Shown here one piece after another: positions 1 through 8,932 of a DNA stretch of 22,500 bases; positions within the stretch are counted from its first letter, which is position 1; each line of letters starts with the position of its first letter. Under the pieces are notes generated by a model. That model was not told the origin of the DNA. It worked only from the letters and a program-made list of their open reading frames with translations, and searched no databases. Position numbers and translations under genes: made by a program. The DNA comes from Prorocentrum cordatum (taxonomy: Eukaryota > Sar > Dinophyceae > Prorocentrales > Prorocentraceae). The stretch covers positions 20,001 through 42,500 of the forward strand of contig CAUYUJ010019612.1 in assembly GCA_963575745.1 (NCBI GenBank). Direction: 5' to 3'.

Positions 1-399
1 GCGTTCCCCTCACTCGCAGAGTGCCTACTCGCAAACGTCCGAGAAAAAATGGTTTCCTCCAGGCAGTGTATCCTAGATCCCCCACGGCGGATTCAGGGCA
101 TCTGCGAGCAGTTATCTTGCGAGTGGTGGAGCGCGCCTGTCTGCTAGCGTCGCCGCCGATCCGCTGCCCCGCGAGTCGAGCCAGCTCCGTCCTGCCAGAG
201 GCTGGCGGCCCCGGGCCCCAGGGCGGAAGGGCCTTGCGCCTCGTGGGGCCTCCGGCCGTGCGCCTGCCCCAGGCGCCCTCCCCGCGGGGCCTTTTGCGCG
301 GGGGGTCGTCTTCCGGGGGCGCGCTCGGCGGCGCCCCGCCGCACCGCGCAGGTGGCGGAGGGCCCTTTGCCACACGCCCGCCGATCCGAGCTCGCGCCG
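1..399. other. GC-rich sequence, no gene recognised
   Basis: From about position 110 this stretch is very rich in G and C, and open frames exist on both strands because stop codons are rare in such sequence. The frames are rich in Pro, Arg, Gly and Ala and show no domain I recognise. It could be a CpG-rich upstream region or part of a gene whose other exons lie outside the window. Confidence 0.5.
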
Positions 400-426
400 C
401 CTCTCTCTCTCTCTCTCTTTCCTTAG
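400..426 (+). repeat. (CT)n tract ending in a splice-acceptor-like TTAG
   Basis: A CT dinucleotide run (400-418) continues as TTTCCTTAG. A pyrimidine run followed by AG is the shape of a 3' splice site, so an exon could begin at 427. The frame after it runs into the inverted repeat at 438-627, which weakens the exon reading. The repeat is certain; the splice role is inference. Confidence 0.8.
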
Positions 427-437
427 GCCTCCTGGAC

Positions 438-627
438 GGGGTCGGAGCAGATGGGGTCGGAGCATCGCGCCGCACCGCCGAGGATCGCCGATGCAGCTCG
501 ATGTGGAGCCCGATTTTCTCCACGCCGACGTCGCCGACGCATCGCCGGCGTCGCGTGTGCATCGCGAATGCATGGGCGATGCATCGCCGATGCGGCTCGA
601 TCCTCCGACCCCTTCTACTCCGACCCC
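438..627. repeat. Inverted repeat with 25-bp arms
   Basis: The left arm (438-462) and right arm (603-627) are reverse complements with two mismatches over 25 bp. Each arm holds two copies of GGGGTCGGAG or its complement. The 140-nt interior contains smaller dyads: GTGGAG/CTCCAC at 501-521 and the perfect palindrome GCGATGCATCGC near 572-583. It also has repeated GCATCGC words. As single-stranded DNA or RNA it would fold into a long branched hairpin. Confidence 0.85.
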
Positions 628-971
628 ATGCAGGAGGCCTCTACTCTCTCCTCTGGCCCCAGGCCCCCCTCACATGAGGGAGCAGGGGGAGGAGTGGGGT
701 GGGGATTCGGACTGGCTGGTGCACTGCTGCCAAGCCGCTCGTCACATCCTGCACACGGCTCCCAAAGTTGAGCATCGCCATGTGAGCGACGCCAAACAAC
801 GGGGTCTTCGGTGCCGACATGTGATCGTTTTCTTCTTCATTGTTTTACCGACCCCCCCCCCCCCCCATGGAGTAGATCTTGGCTGTTTTTGGCGCCTGCT
901 TCGAGCAGGTGGGTCTCCCCCATGGGGCGCACTGCTGCACACAGCCGCATTAAGCAGAGCTCCGGAGCCAG
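628..971. other. No gene seen; includes a 15-nt C run
   Basis: Mixed-composition sequence with a C15 run at 852-866. The motif CCCCCATGG occurs twice (near 862 and 917) with similar surroundings, perhaps an old local duplication. No convincing coding signal. Confidence 0.4.
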
Positions 972-1042
972 CCTCCTCCTCCTCCTCCTCCTCCTCCTCC
1001 TCCTCCTCCTCCTCCTCCTCCTCCTCCTCCTCCTCCTCCTCC
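972..1042 (+). repeat. (CTC)n trinucleotide array
   Basis: About 23 uninterrupted units of CTC (GAG/GGA on the other strand). It reads as poly-Leu, poly-Ser or poly-Glu depending on frame and strand, so the open frames here come from the repeat. Confidence 0.97.
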
Positions 1043-1140
1043 AATGTCGACACGCCCCATCAGAAGGCGCTCACACTGGCGCGTAGGCTGCCCGCGTGAG
1101 GTCGCACGGTCCGTGCCCCCCGTCTCCAGTGCAGCGCGCC

Positions 1141-1434
1141 GCGCCGGCGGCCCGCGCACGGTGTAGCCCATGCCAAGAGACACCCTGCCTGCCTCCCAAC
1201 ACACAGCCCGTGCGTGCGCCGGCGGCCCGCGCACAGTGTAGCCCATGCCAAGAAACACCTTGACCATAGGATTATGAGATAGCAGTCAAGATCCTATTTC
1301 TTTACCTACAGCAGTTTTCATATTATCTTGGAAATCTATTCTTGTTTGGATTCACATATTTCTACGGGATGCCCATAAAGGATTCTTCGTTCAACTGGGC
1401 ACAGTGTAGCCCATGCCCGCGCACAGTGTGCCCC
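1141..1434 (+). repeat. Short tandem copies around GCACAGTGTAGCCCATGCC
   Basis: A 44-bp segment at 1141-1184 recurs at 1216-1259 with about two differences (period 75 bp). Its core returns at 1399-1417, followed by a partial copy at 1418-1434. The third copy lies just after the AT-richer stretch at 1262-1396, as if that stretch had been placed inside a tandem series. Confidence 0.85.
1262..1396 (+). other. AT-richer island, possible exon or inserted foreign fragment
   Basis: This stretch of about 135 bp is clearly richer in A and T than its surroundings. It contains a pyrimidine-rich run ending in CTACAG (near 1309-1314), like a 3' splice site. After it one + frame reads about 30 residues rich in Phe, Tyr, Leu and Gly (including NLFLFGFTYFYGMP), resembling part of a membrane protein. 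Its codons end mostly in A or T, unlike the GC-ending codons of the other coding-looking pieces. It may be an exon, an organelle-derived fragment, or non-coding. I do not recognise it. Confidence 0.3.
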
Positions 1435-1874
1435 TGGGCTTCTTGGGTTTCGCTGGTTCTGTGCTGGGCAGCGTGGCGTCCCCCTACAAAACATCCATGG
1501 GCATCGTGGGGTCTCAAGGGTGGGCTTCTTGCGGCAGGTTTCTTTCAGGAGAGGAAAACACACAATTAATCGTCCACCCCCAGGAACATCTGGGAAGATA
1601 TGGGAAATGGGGGGGGAAGACGAAAACCCAGAAAATATGGGAAAATATGGGGAAACCTGTCATTTGCGTTTATCTCTGTGTGTGTGTGTGTGTACCAGGG
1701 TCCCTTCATTCTTGTGATCGAGCTCCTACTGCAAGCCGCGGCGTGAGGTCGCCGTGCGCCCTCCCTCTCGCGCCAGACCCGCTTGGGGGCCCTCCGCGTC
1801 ACGTGTGCGGAGGAGCGACGAGCGCAGTCTCCGAGAGAGGGAGAGAGCCGGACGGGGCTCCAGGACCGAGGGGC
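1435..1874. other. No gene recognised; includes a short GT run
   Basis: Mixed-composition sequence with a GT run at about 1677-1693 and repeated GGGAAAATATGGGG-like words at about 1601-1655. Open frames exist but match nothing I know. Confidence 0.4.
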
Positions 1875-1990
1875 GGAGGAGGAGGAGGAGGAGGAGGAGG
1901 AGGAGGAGGAGGAGGAGGAGGAGGAGGAGGAGGAGGAGGAGGAGGGGGGGAGGGAGGAGGAGGAGGAGGGGGGGGGGGAGGGGGGAGGGG
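1875..1990 (+). repeat. (GGA)n array grading into a G-rich purine tract
   Basis: About 23 GGA units followed by G runs broken by single A residues. This purine tract directly precedes the head of family A copy 1, as similar tracts do for the other copies. It could form triplex (H-DNA) or G-quadruplex structures. Confidence 0.95.
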
Positions 1991-2534
1991 CAAGCTAGGT
2001 GCGCTCGCGTCATATCTGACATCCTACCCCTCCCTCCCATCCCTTACCATGGCGCAGATCCCTTCTCTACTCGCTCAGTCGGATGTCGAGCAGGGCAATG
2101 ATGGGTACGCGATGCATTGTAGAGCACGGCATGGCATGGCGTAGAAGAGCACCGCAAAGCGTAGTATCAACCTAGCATTGCAGTGCATGCCGTGGCATGG
2201 CACGGGAAATGACGCCACCGCTGCAGCGGGAGCATGAGTCGAAACGAGCGGAAGCGCGGAAATGAGGCCAGCGCTGCAGCGGGAGCACGATTCGGAACGT
2301 GCGGAAGCACGGACATGAGGCCAGCGCTGCAGCGGGAACGCGATTCGGAACGAGCGGAGGCCCGAAAATGAGGCCCGCGCCTCAGCGAGACCAGCATTTT
2401 GAAAACAAATGAAGGCGAAAACCCAACTCCCAGGAATCTTGTGTAAAAAAGCAGGAGGCGGAGGGGGGGGGCGAACACTCCCAGCACGTCATCAGGGGAA
2501 GGAGGAGAGTAGTTTTCATATTGAGTAATTGTGG
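1991..2534 (+). repeat. Dispersed repeat family A, copy 1 (complete)
   Basis: This is the reference copy, about 545 bp. In order: a head beginning CAAGCTAGGTGCGCTCGCG with a CCCTCCCATCCC stretch (1991-2090); a zone of GCATG/GCATT words (2100-2204); four 53-bp sub-repeats (2205 to about 2405); and a tail containing CGAAAACCCAACTCCC, a TGTAAAAAAGCAGG stretch, CATCAGGGGAAG and finally TTGAGTAATTGTGG. No transposase or reverse transcriptase frame is present. It may be a non-autonomous element or a satellite-like unit. The tail joins the head of copy 2 through a few purines, so copies 1-3 form a tandem series. Confidence 0.9.
2205..2405 (+). repeat. 53-bp tandem sub-repeat inside family A copy 1
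   Basis: Unit starts at 2205, 2258, 2311 and 2364 give an exact 53-bp period. Each unit has a GGAAATGAGGCC-like start, then CAGCGCTGCAGCGGGAGCAC, then GATTCGGAACGAGCGGAAG. The fourth unit is the most diverged (CGCCTCAGCGAGACC). The same series is seen at 3809, 3862, 3915 and 3967 in copy 3, and in shorter form in copies 4 and 5. Confidence 0.9.
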
Positions 2535-2546
2535 AGGGGGGAGGGG

Positions 2547-3530
<984 letters not shown>

Positions 3531-3586
3531 AGGGAGGGGGAGCGGGGAGGGGGGAGGGGGAGGGGGAGGGGGAGGAGGGGGAGGGG
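3531..3586 (+). repeat. (GGGGAG)-type purine tract between family A copies 2 and 3
   Basis: G runs of 4-6 spaced by single A residues, suited to G-quadruplex formation. It joins the tail of copy 2 to the head of copy 3 where copies 1 and 2 have only a few purines, so the spacer length is variable. Confidence 0.9.
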
Positions 3587-4136
3587 GACAGGGCTAGGTG
3601 CGCTCGCGTTCATATCTGACCTACCCCTCCCTCCCATCCCTTACCATCGCGTAGATCCCCTCTCTACTCGCACTCTCGGATGTCGAGCAGGGCAATCATC
3701 CCGAAAGGGTACGCGATGCATTGTAGAGCACGGCATGGCATGGCGTAGAAGAGCACCGCAAAGCGTAGTATCAACCTAGCATTGCATTGCATGCCGTGGC
3801 ATGGCACGGGAAATGACGCCACCGCTGCAGCGGGAGCACGAGTCGGAACGAGCGGAAGCGCGGAAATGAGGCCAGCGCTGCAGCGGGAGCACGATTCGGA
3901 ACGAGCGGAAGCACGGAAATGAGGCCAGCGCTGCAGCGGGAGCACGATTCGGAACGAGCGGGGCCCGAAAATGAGGCCGGCGCCTCAGCGAGAGCAGCAT
4001 TTTGAAAAAAATGCAAGCGAAAACCCAACTCCCGGGAATCCTGTGTGTAAAAAAGCAGGACGCGGGGGGGGGGGCGAACGCTCCCAGCACGTCATCAGGG
4101 GAAGAGGGAAAGTAGTATTCATATTGAGTAACTTGA
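3587..4136 (+). repeat. Dispersed repeat family A, copy 3 (complete)
   Basis: Closely matches copy 1 from head (GGCTAGGTGCGCTCGCG) to tail (CATATTGAGTAACTTG), with the GCATG/GCATT zone at about 3700-3808 and 53-bp units starting at 3809, 3862, 3915 and 3967. By eye it is the copy most like copy 1, pointing to recent duplication or exchange. No array interrupts it. It is followed at once by a GGA array. Confidence 0.9.
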
Positions 4137-4261
4137 GGAGGGAGGAGGAGGGGAGGAGGAGGAGGAGAGGAGGAGGAGGAGGAGGAGGAGGAGGAGGAGG
4201 GAGGAGGAGGAGGAGAGGAGGAGGAGAGGAGGAGGAGGAGGAGGAGGAGGAGGAGGAGGAG
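4137..4261 (+). repeat. (GGA)n array, imperfect
   Basis: GGA units with scattered single-base losses that shift the register. It begins directly at the end of family A copy 3. Confidence 0.95.
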
Positions 4262-4620
4262 CTGGCTCGGCAGCCCCGGGCCTCCGGCGCCCTTCCTGGA
4301 GCCCCTCGTCGCGCCGGGAAGCAGATGGCGTCGGGAGGCTTCTGGCGAGTCGCCACCGGGGAGGGCTCCTGGCGGCCCAGGACTGTGAAGGGGTCGGCTC
4401 CAGAGGAAGAGGCGGTCCCAGGGAATGGGTCCAGACTCCAGATCACGGACGGGGCTAGGACGAGGCTGAATCCGTTCCAGAGCGTTCCTGGAGCTCTCGG
4501 AGCGCTCCGGGACGCTCCGAGAAGGCCGCGGCGCCCGAGGCATCCTCCCAGGAGTCGCCGGATCTGGGAGACTCTCGATTTATCCTCACTCGATGTTGGC
4601 CTCGTCCTGGCTTTGTCTTA
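4262..4620. other. GC-rich unique sequence, no gene recognised
   Basis: Contains short dyads such as GAGCGCTCCGGGACGCTCCGAG at about 4499-4520 and repeated CTCCGAG/CTCGGAG words. No frame has recognisable domains. Confidence 0.4.
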
Positions 4621-4655
4621 GGGAGAGAGGGAGGGAGAGAGAGAGAGAGAGAGAG
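4621..4655 (+). repeat. (AG)n tract
   Basis: Dinucleotide AG run, slightly interrupted at its start. Confidence 0.95.
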
Positions 4656-5092
4656 TGTGCATTTCGAATGCCGGTGCCGGCAGGCTATTTACAGAGTCCG
4701 TCGACCCTCCCCGCCGCCATGTTGTCGGAAGCTCCTCGGAGGCGGGTTTTTTTGGGGCTTCCAGGGCCTCGCGGAGGCCTCGTTCGGGACTCTCGGGAGG
4801 GCTTCTGGGGGGCCTCTTCGTAGGGGCCTGCTGGCGGTGTCGGGGGTTATCTTGGGGCGGAGGGCCCGACGTGTCATTTCGAGTTCCTCCTCTTGGGCCC
4901 TTTGCTCTTTTCCGTCTTTTCAGGAGTCGTGCCATATCATGATTGTCGTCGTCCACATCCGTAAGCGCTTCGGCTCAAACAGATCGGTCCTCGCCCACTG
5001 GCAATCTGGCTGCCTGCAGCAACGAGACCCTGCGTGCCAGGGGCCTTCGCGTGCTGCGCTCTCCGCCTCCCGGCGCGACTTGCGGCCCCGAG
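4656..5092. other. Region upstream of the putative first exon
   Basis: GC-rich with GGGCTTCTGGGGGGCCTCTT-like words (about 4755-4820) resembling the minisatellite at 7414-7540. A frame in phase with the exon at 5093 is open back to 4943. Its residues upstream of 5093 are low in structure and more likely leader or intron than protein. No clear TATA element is seen. Confidence 0.35.
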
Positions 5093-5309
5093 ATGGCCAT
5101 GGAAGGCAAGAAGGGCATCAGGCCCGCCGGCGGCAAAGACCTGATGCCGGCCTTCATCTGCCTCATCCTGCTGATGCTCGTCCTCCCCAAGCTCCAGGAG
5201 CAGGTCCTGAAGATCTGGACCAAGGGCGTCTCTCGCCGCCGCCTGGCCTTCTGCGCCCTGCTGCTGGCCGTGGCCGGGGGCGCCGTGGCCTTCGCCTGGC
5301 ACCCGGGAG
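5093..5309 (+). CDS. Putative first exon of a small membrane protein, unrecognised
   Basis: The best-supported start is the ATG at 5099, in a strong GCCATGG context; an in-frame ATG lies at 5093. From 5099 the frame reads about 70 residues before merging with a GGA array. Nearly every codon ends in G or C, which is what true coding sequence in a GC-rich genome shows. Two hydrophobic segments are visible: residues 15-30 (LMPAFICLILLMLVLP) and 49-67 (LAFCALLLAVAGGAVAFAW), joined by a basic loop containing VSRRR. The frame continues through poly-Gly to a stop at 5435-5437, but that part is array-derived, so the true exon end is unknown. No GT donor lies at the junction; a GA-type donor or a repeat insertion are possibilities. 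I do not recognise the family. A link with the VTT exon at 18701-18784 is possible but unproven. Confidence 0.5.
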
Positions 5310-5470
5310 GAGGAGGAGGAGGAGGAGGAGGAGGAGGAGGAGGAGGAGGAGGAGGAGGAGGAGGAGGAGGAGGAGAGGATGAGGATGGAGAGAGGAGGAG
5401 GAGGAGGAGGAGGAGGAGGAGGAGGATGAGAGGATGAGAGGATGAGAGGATGAGAGGATGAGAGGATGAG

Positions 5471-5561
<91 letters not shown>

Positions 5562-5599
5562 GGAGGAGGAGGAGGAGGAGGAGGAGGAGGAGGAGGAGG
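5306..5599 (+). repeat. Compound array: GGA, GATGAGAG, GAT, GGA
   Basis: GGA units (5308-5374), a short AT-containing bridge, GGA again (5392-5425), about six octamers GATGAGAG (5424-5472), about 29 perfect GAT/ATG units (5472-5560), then GGA (5560-5599). The octamer is a hybrid of GAT and GAG units and marks a transition between the two trinucleotide types. Confidence 0.96.
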
Positions 5600-5647
5600 C
5601 ACATAGCCGATGCAGCTGTGCCTTTGCCTCGCCTTCGCCTTTTTCGG

Positions 5648-5766
5648 TTTCGGGCCTCCTGGGCAGCACTCGTCGCCACGGCTGGGCTCGCCTCGAAGTG
5701 CTGGCCCGGAGCGCACCCCGGGAGAGGCCCGGGGAGCAGCGGTATCGGCACTTTCTGGTTCCCCTA
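5648..5766 (+). repeat. Dispersed repeat family B, copy 1
   Basis: A 119-bp block starting at a GGGCCTCCTGGGC motif and containing CTCGTCGCCAC, CGCCTCGAA, GGGAGAGG and CAGCGGTATCGG. It matches 18942-19060 at roughly four bases in five with one small gap. Most differences are C/T or G/A, with this copy keeping more C and G. Function unknown. Confidence 0.85.
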
Positions 5767-5782
5767 GGCTCAGCGGCACCGT

Positions 5783-5957
5783 AATGGGTACTCACTAGCG
5801 ACTAGCCGAACGTTGCCGAAATGGTACTCTAATGGCATTCTCGAACTCACGACGTAATGGCATTCTCGAACCACCGAATGGCATTCTCGAACTCAGTAGC
5901 CGAACGTTGCCGCAATGGGTACTCACTGGCGACTGGTACCGTGATGGCATTCTCGAA
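5783..5957 (+). repeat. Minisatellite of mixed short units
   Basis: Words recur in a nested pattern: AATGGCATTCTCGAAC at 5831, 5856 and 5877, with a variant near 5942; TAGCCGAACGTTGCCG at 5803 and 5897; AATGGGTACTCAC at 5783 and 5914. The larger unit is therefore about 94-131 bp, with internal duplication of the CATTCTCGAAC word. Confidence 0.9.
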
Positions 5958-6320
5958 CATTGCCGAGCGCTGCCTTTTTGGGGGCCTCTTTCTGGCATTG
6001 CAGCGGTGCCCACGTCGGGGAGGATGGGGTGCGCCGGGGAGTGCTGGCCAGAGTGCCGGCCAGCGGGGCCCCCGTTGGAGTGGGCGCTGACAGGTACGTC
6101 GTCATGGGCGCCGTGTGCCCGGGCGGGTGGAGCTTCGCGGACGGGTGCCGGGCGCACGCCCGCTCGGGGGGCGCCGGCGGCCGCGGCCGGCGCGCGGAGC
6201 TGTGAGCGGCTGGCCGCCGCTCGCGCCCAGCGCGGCCAGGAGGCCGGCCGCGCGTTCGCCGCCCCGTCCGCGCTGAGCTCTCGGGGTCCTCGGCACCGTC
6301 CCGCGCGTGAGCGCTCGAGC
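5958..6320. other. GC-rich unique sequence, no gene recognised
   Basis: Strongly GC-rich from about 6100 to 6320, open in several frames on both strands with no recognisable domain. It borders the palindrome at 6321. Confidence 0.4.
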
Positions 6321-6464
6321 GCCACATGCGAACCCTACCCCTACCCCCCACGATTTCTGAGGGGGAGGGTGGGGTTCGCTTCGTCCGGGAGCTCCCGGAC
6401 GAAGGGAACCCCACCCTCTTCCTCAGAAAAATCGTGGGGGGTAGGGGTAGGGTTCGCACGTGGC
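6321..6464. repeat. Near-perfect 144-bp palindrome with no loop
   Basis: The left arm (6321-6391) and right arm (6392-6464) are reverse complements with four mismatches and one 2-nt gap, and they meet at GAGCTC with no spacer. The outer arms carry CCCTACCCCTACCCCCC, and the inner part is TTCGTCCGGGAG/CTCCCGGACGAA. It could extrude as a cruciform. I see no clear target-site duplication and no open frame of its own, so a mobile hairpin element, an introner-like sequence and a fold-back replication product all remain possible. Confidence 0.95.
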
Positions 6465-6732
6465 CCCCCAGAGCGCGCCGTGCAGTGTCGGAGGCCCAGG
6501 GGTGGACACCAGCACCGGCATCGGCGGGTTGCCTCCACCGAGGGAGGGTGGCTCCTGACCTCGGGGACGGTGGCCATGCTCGGGCGTCCCAGGGGGGCCG
6601 AAGGAGATTGCCACGAGCACCAGAGCCCAGGATCGTCCTGTTCTGGTGGAGGCACCCCCTTGTGTTGGTGTTGGTGCCCATTTCCAGGCCTCCAGCAGTG
6701 GGCAGCGCGCGAGTCTCTGGGAGGGGGGTCTC
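6461..6732. repeat. Older imperfect palindrome next to the 144-bp one
   Basis: Centred near 6592. The left arm, including GGAGGCCCAGGGGTGG (6490 on) and TTGCCTCCACC (6529-6539), pairs with a right arm containing GGTGGAGGCA (6645-6654) and CCAGGCCTCC (6684-6693). The pairing extends outward to CCCCCCAGAG (6463-6472) and CTCTGGGAGGGGGG (6715-6728). Arm identity is roughly two thirds by eye, with small gaps, well below that of the neighbouring palindrome. Confidence 0.7.
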
Positions 6733-6804
6733 GGGCAGGCCCAGCACAAGGGTGAATCGCTCTGGAGCGCTCTCAGAGCTTTACAGGGCGCCCTGTCGGG
6801 GGTT

Positions 6805-6954
6805 GCTAAAGGAGCCCCTGGCCCAAGGTGCTCCCGGTTTCTCGTTCTGTTTTGGAGTCCCTGGGGCCCTCTGGGCCTCGTGAGGGGCACTCTGGAGGCG
6901 GTCGGGGGCTCCTTGGAAATCTTGGGGGCACCTTGGGCCAGGGGCACTTCTAGC
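6805..6954. repeat. Inverted repeat with 31-bp arms
   Basis: The left arm 6805-6835 (with CCCCTGGCCCAAGGTGC) and right arm 6924-6954 (with GCACCTTGGGCCAGGGG) pair with about five mismatches in 31. The 88-nt interior has a smaller imperfect dyad (GAGTCCCT/AGGGGCACTC). The perfect palindrome CAGGGCGCCCTG lies just upstream at 6784-6795. Confidence 0.85.
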
Positions 6955-7413
6955 AATACCCGACTCTGGAACGGCCGCGGCGTCATAGATGCGGCCTGTG
7001 GGCCCGCCAGCTCTCGGAGATTCTGGGTTACCCGAGAGGCTCATCCGCCACTCCGCCGACCCCCAGGAGAGGAGATGTGCGGCGTTCATTTCGGCACAGT
7101 CAACCCGCGTAGTAATGGATGGGCGACCTTCCCAAGGGTGCCCTTGCATCCTTGCCTCCTCGGTCCATCCGTGGCCACTCTCGTTGGCCGCGCCCCGCTC
7201 GAAAAGCTTCGAAATAGGCGTCCAAGGCCCTTGCACCCTTATCGCGCATCCTTATGATAAAGGGCCGACTGGACGTGCTGCTTGCCGTTTTTCTCGTCGT
7301 GCCGCCTGCGTGTCGCTGTTGCCGATTCGTTCTCCGCTTCCTCCGCGTCTGCTCCTGCGGGGCTTCTCGGGGGAGGCCTCCAGGGAGCCTTTTCAGGGCT
7401 TTCGGGGAGAGCT
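6955..7413. other. No gene recognised
   Basis: Mostly unique. A GGCCGCGGCGTC segment near 6973, with its flanks, resembles 7680-7715, suggesting an old direct duplication of part of this region. No frame shows a domain I can name. Confidence 0.35.
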
Positions 7414-7540
7414 TTGGGGGGCTTCTTGGGGGCTTCTTGGGGGCCTCTTGGGGGCTTCTTATTGGGGGCTTCTTGGGCTTCTTGGGGTAGGGGTAGGGGC
7501 TTCTTGGGGGCCTTCTTGGGGGTCTTTTGGTCCATCTGGG
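7414..7540 (+). repeat. Degenerate 11-12-bp minisatellite, GGGGGCTTCTT
   Basis: Repeated GGGGGCTTCTT units with C/T variants and small gaps, interrupted near 7484-7498 by GGGGTAGGGGTAGGGG. Related words occur at 4755-4820 and downstream to about 7640. It gives Gly/Leu/Ser/Trp-rich open frames with no domain. Confidence 0.85.
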
Positions 7541-7739
7541 GGAGGGCCCCCAGGGCCCGTACGAGTTCCCCCTCTTGAGCTCCTCTTGGGGCCCTCTTGA
7601 GGGCTCTCTTGGCCGTCCTGTGGGTCCCTTGGGAGGCCTCCTGGCCCACTTGGGCCGTCTCTGGGCCCTTGCGGCCAGGGCACTCTAGAGCGGCCGCGGC
7701 GTCCGATACATCTTCTGGACCCGGCGTCTCAGACGGAGT

Positions 7740-7845
7740 GTGGGGAGAGGGGAGGAGGAGCGGGGGAAGCAGGAGGGGGAGGGGGAGGGAGGAGAAGGCA
7801 GGGAGGAGGAGGATGAGGAGGAGGAGGAGGGCAAGGAGGGGCGCC
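7740..7845 (+). repeat. Purine-rich GGA-type tract
   Basis: Irregular GGA/GGGGGA sequence, nearly all purine on this strand. Confidence 0.85.
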
Positions 7846-7923
7846 CACACTCCCCTCTCACCATCCTCCGTCTCTCCCGTCTCATCATGCCAGGTGTTGT
7901 TTGTGTCCTGCTTCTGTCGTCAG

Positions 7924-7970
7924 GGGCGGTTGTAGGATATGGGCCGTTCTCCGTGGACGTCCCGGGTGCT
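7924..7970 (+). CDS. Possible 47-bp internal exon
   Basis: A T-rich stretch ending TTCTGTCGTCAG (7912-7923) looks like a 3' splice site, and GTGAGTAGG at 7971 looks like a strong 5' splice site. The 47 bp between them is open in two frames; one reads AVVGYGPFSVDVPGA. The segment sits between purine arrays, like the other coding-looking pieces on this strand. It is too short to identify, and splice-like signals arise by chance, so this is tentative. Confidence 0.25.
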
Positions 7971-7977
7971 GTGAGTA

Positions 7978-8055
7978 GGAGTAGGAGGAGGAGGAGGAGG
8001 AGGATGAGGAGGAGGAGGAGAAAGAGGAGGAGGAGGAGGAGGTGGTGCAGGATGT

Positions 8056-8129
<74 letters not shown>

Positions 8130-8200
8130 CTGATGCTGATGCTGATGCTGATGCTGATGCTGATGCTGATGATGATGATGATGATGATGATGATGAGGAG
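7978..8200 (+). repeat. Compound array: GGA, GAT, GATGCT, GAT
   Basis: GGA units (7984-8042), then about 25 perfect GAT units (8052-8127), seven GATGCT hexamers (about 8126-8168) and GAT again to about 8195. It begins just after the possible splice donor at 7971. Confidence 0.96.
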
Positions 8201-8932
8201 GATGAGAAGGAATGAATGACTGAAGGCCCAATAGGGGAGATTGCGGTTAGAGCCTCAATAGAGGCGCAACTCCGCTTCCGTATCAGCGGCGCGCATCCAC
8301 GCGGGGCGCTCGTGCACGAAGGGGTCGCCAGCACTAGCTGAGACCGACCGCCGCCCCTCTTCAGCAGGCTGACACCTAGTCGCGCCAGGGGAGACACCGC
8401 GCCTGATCGCGCTTAGGGGGAAACCCGCTAAAAGAAGCGACAACCCACCACACCCACAAGAAACGGAGCTTTGCTCAGCCCCCGAACCCCGCAAGCACGT
8501 CTACCTGTGAACCCCCGGCGCAGCTCGCAACTCCCAGACGGGGCGAAGGACATCCTGCTGGGGCGAAGGACCCAACGTGCCAGGGCTCAAACCTGGCTGC
8601 GAGGACCCAGGCGGGGTTGGACGCGGGGGGGGGCAGGCCACTCTCCAGCCAAAGGTGCGCACGTCGTCCACCCCTGGGCTTTTAAACCCAGGGGCCGTGC
8701 CGCCTTCCCTTCTATGAGGGTCCAAAGGGAAGGGGGGTGGAAGGACCTGACTCACGCCATTACAGCGATCGCCCCCTAGAGGGGAAGGGGTGGGAGGGGA
8801 CATGCCTCAACCCACATGGGATCATCGGCAGTACACCGCATGACCGCGCGGTGCCAGCGGGCGCCCAGGCTGTACGGCTTGGTCGCCGTAGCAGTGCACA
8901 TGAAGACCGCACTGGCCTGACGGCTGAGGAGC
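8201..8932. other. Unique sequence with three short hairpins, no gene recognised
   Basis: Hairpins: GCCAGG/CCTGGC at 8579-8597 (7-nt loop); CCCCTGGG/CCCAGGGG at 8671-8694 (8-nt loop); CCTTCCCTT/AAGGGAAGG at 8703-8733 (13-nt loop). The word GGGGCGAAGGAC is tandemly repeated near 8540-8571. The closely spaced stems could belong to a structured RNA, but no known RNA family is recognised. Confidence 0.45.

Noticed and set aside
7282-7578. Gly/Leu/Ser/Trp-rich frame resembling a membrane protein
   Set aside because: It is the translation of the GGGGGCTTCTT minisatellite, and the other frames over it are open too.
8579-8597. tRNA T-arm-like hairpin GCCAGG-loop-CCTGGC
   Set aside because: The 7-nt loop GCTCAAA does not fit the TTC-R-A pattern, and no matching anticodon arm or acceptor stem was found.
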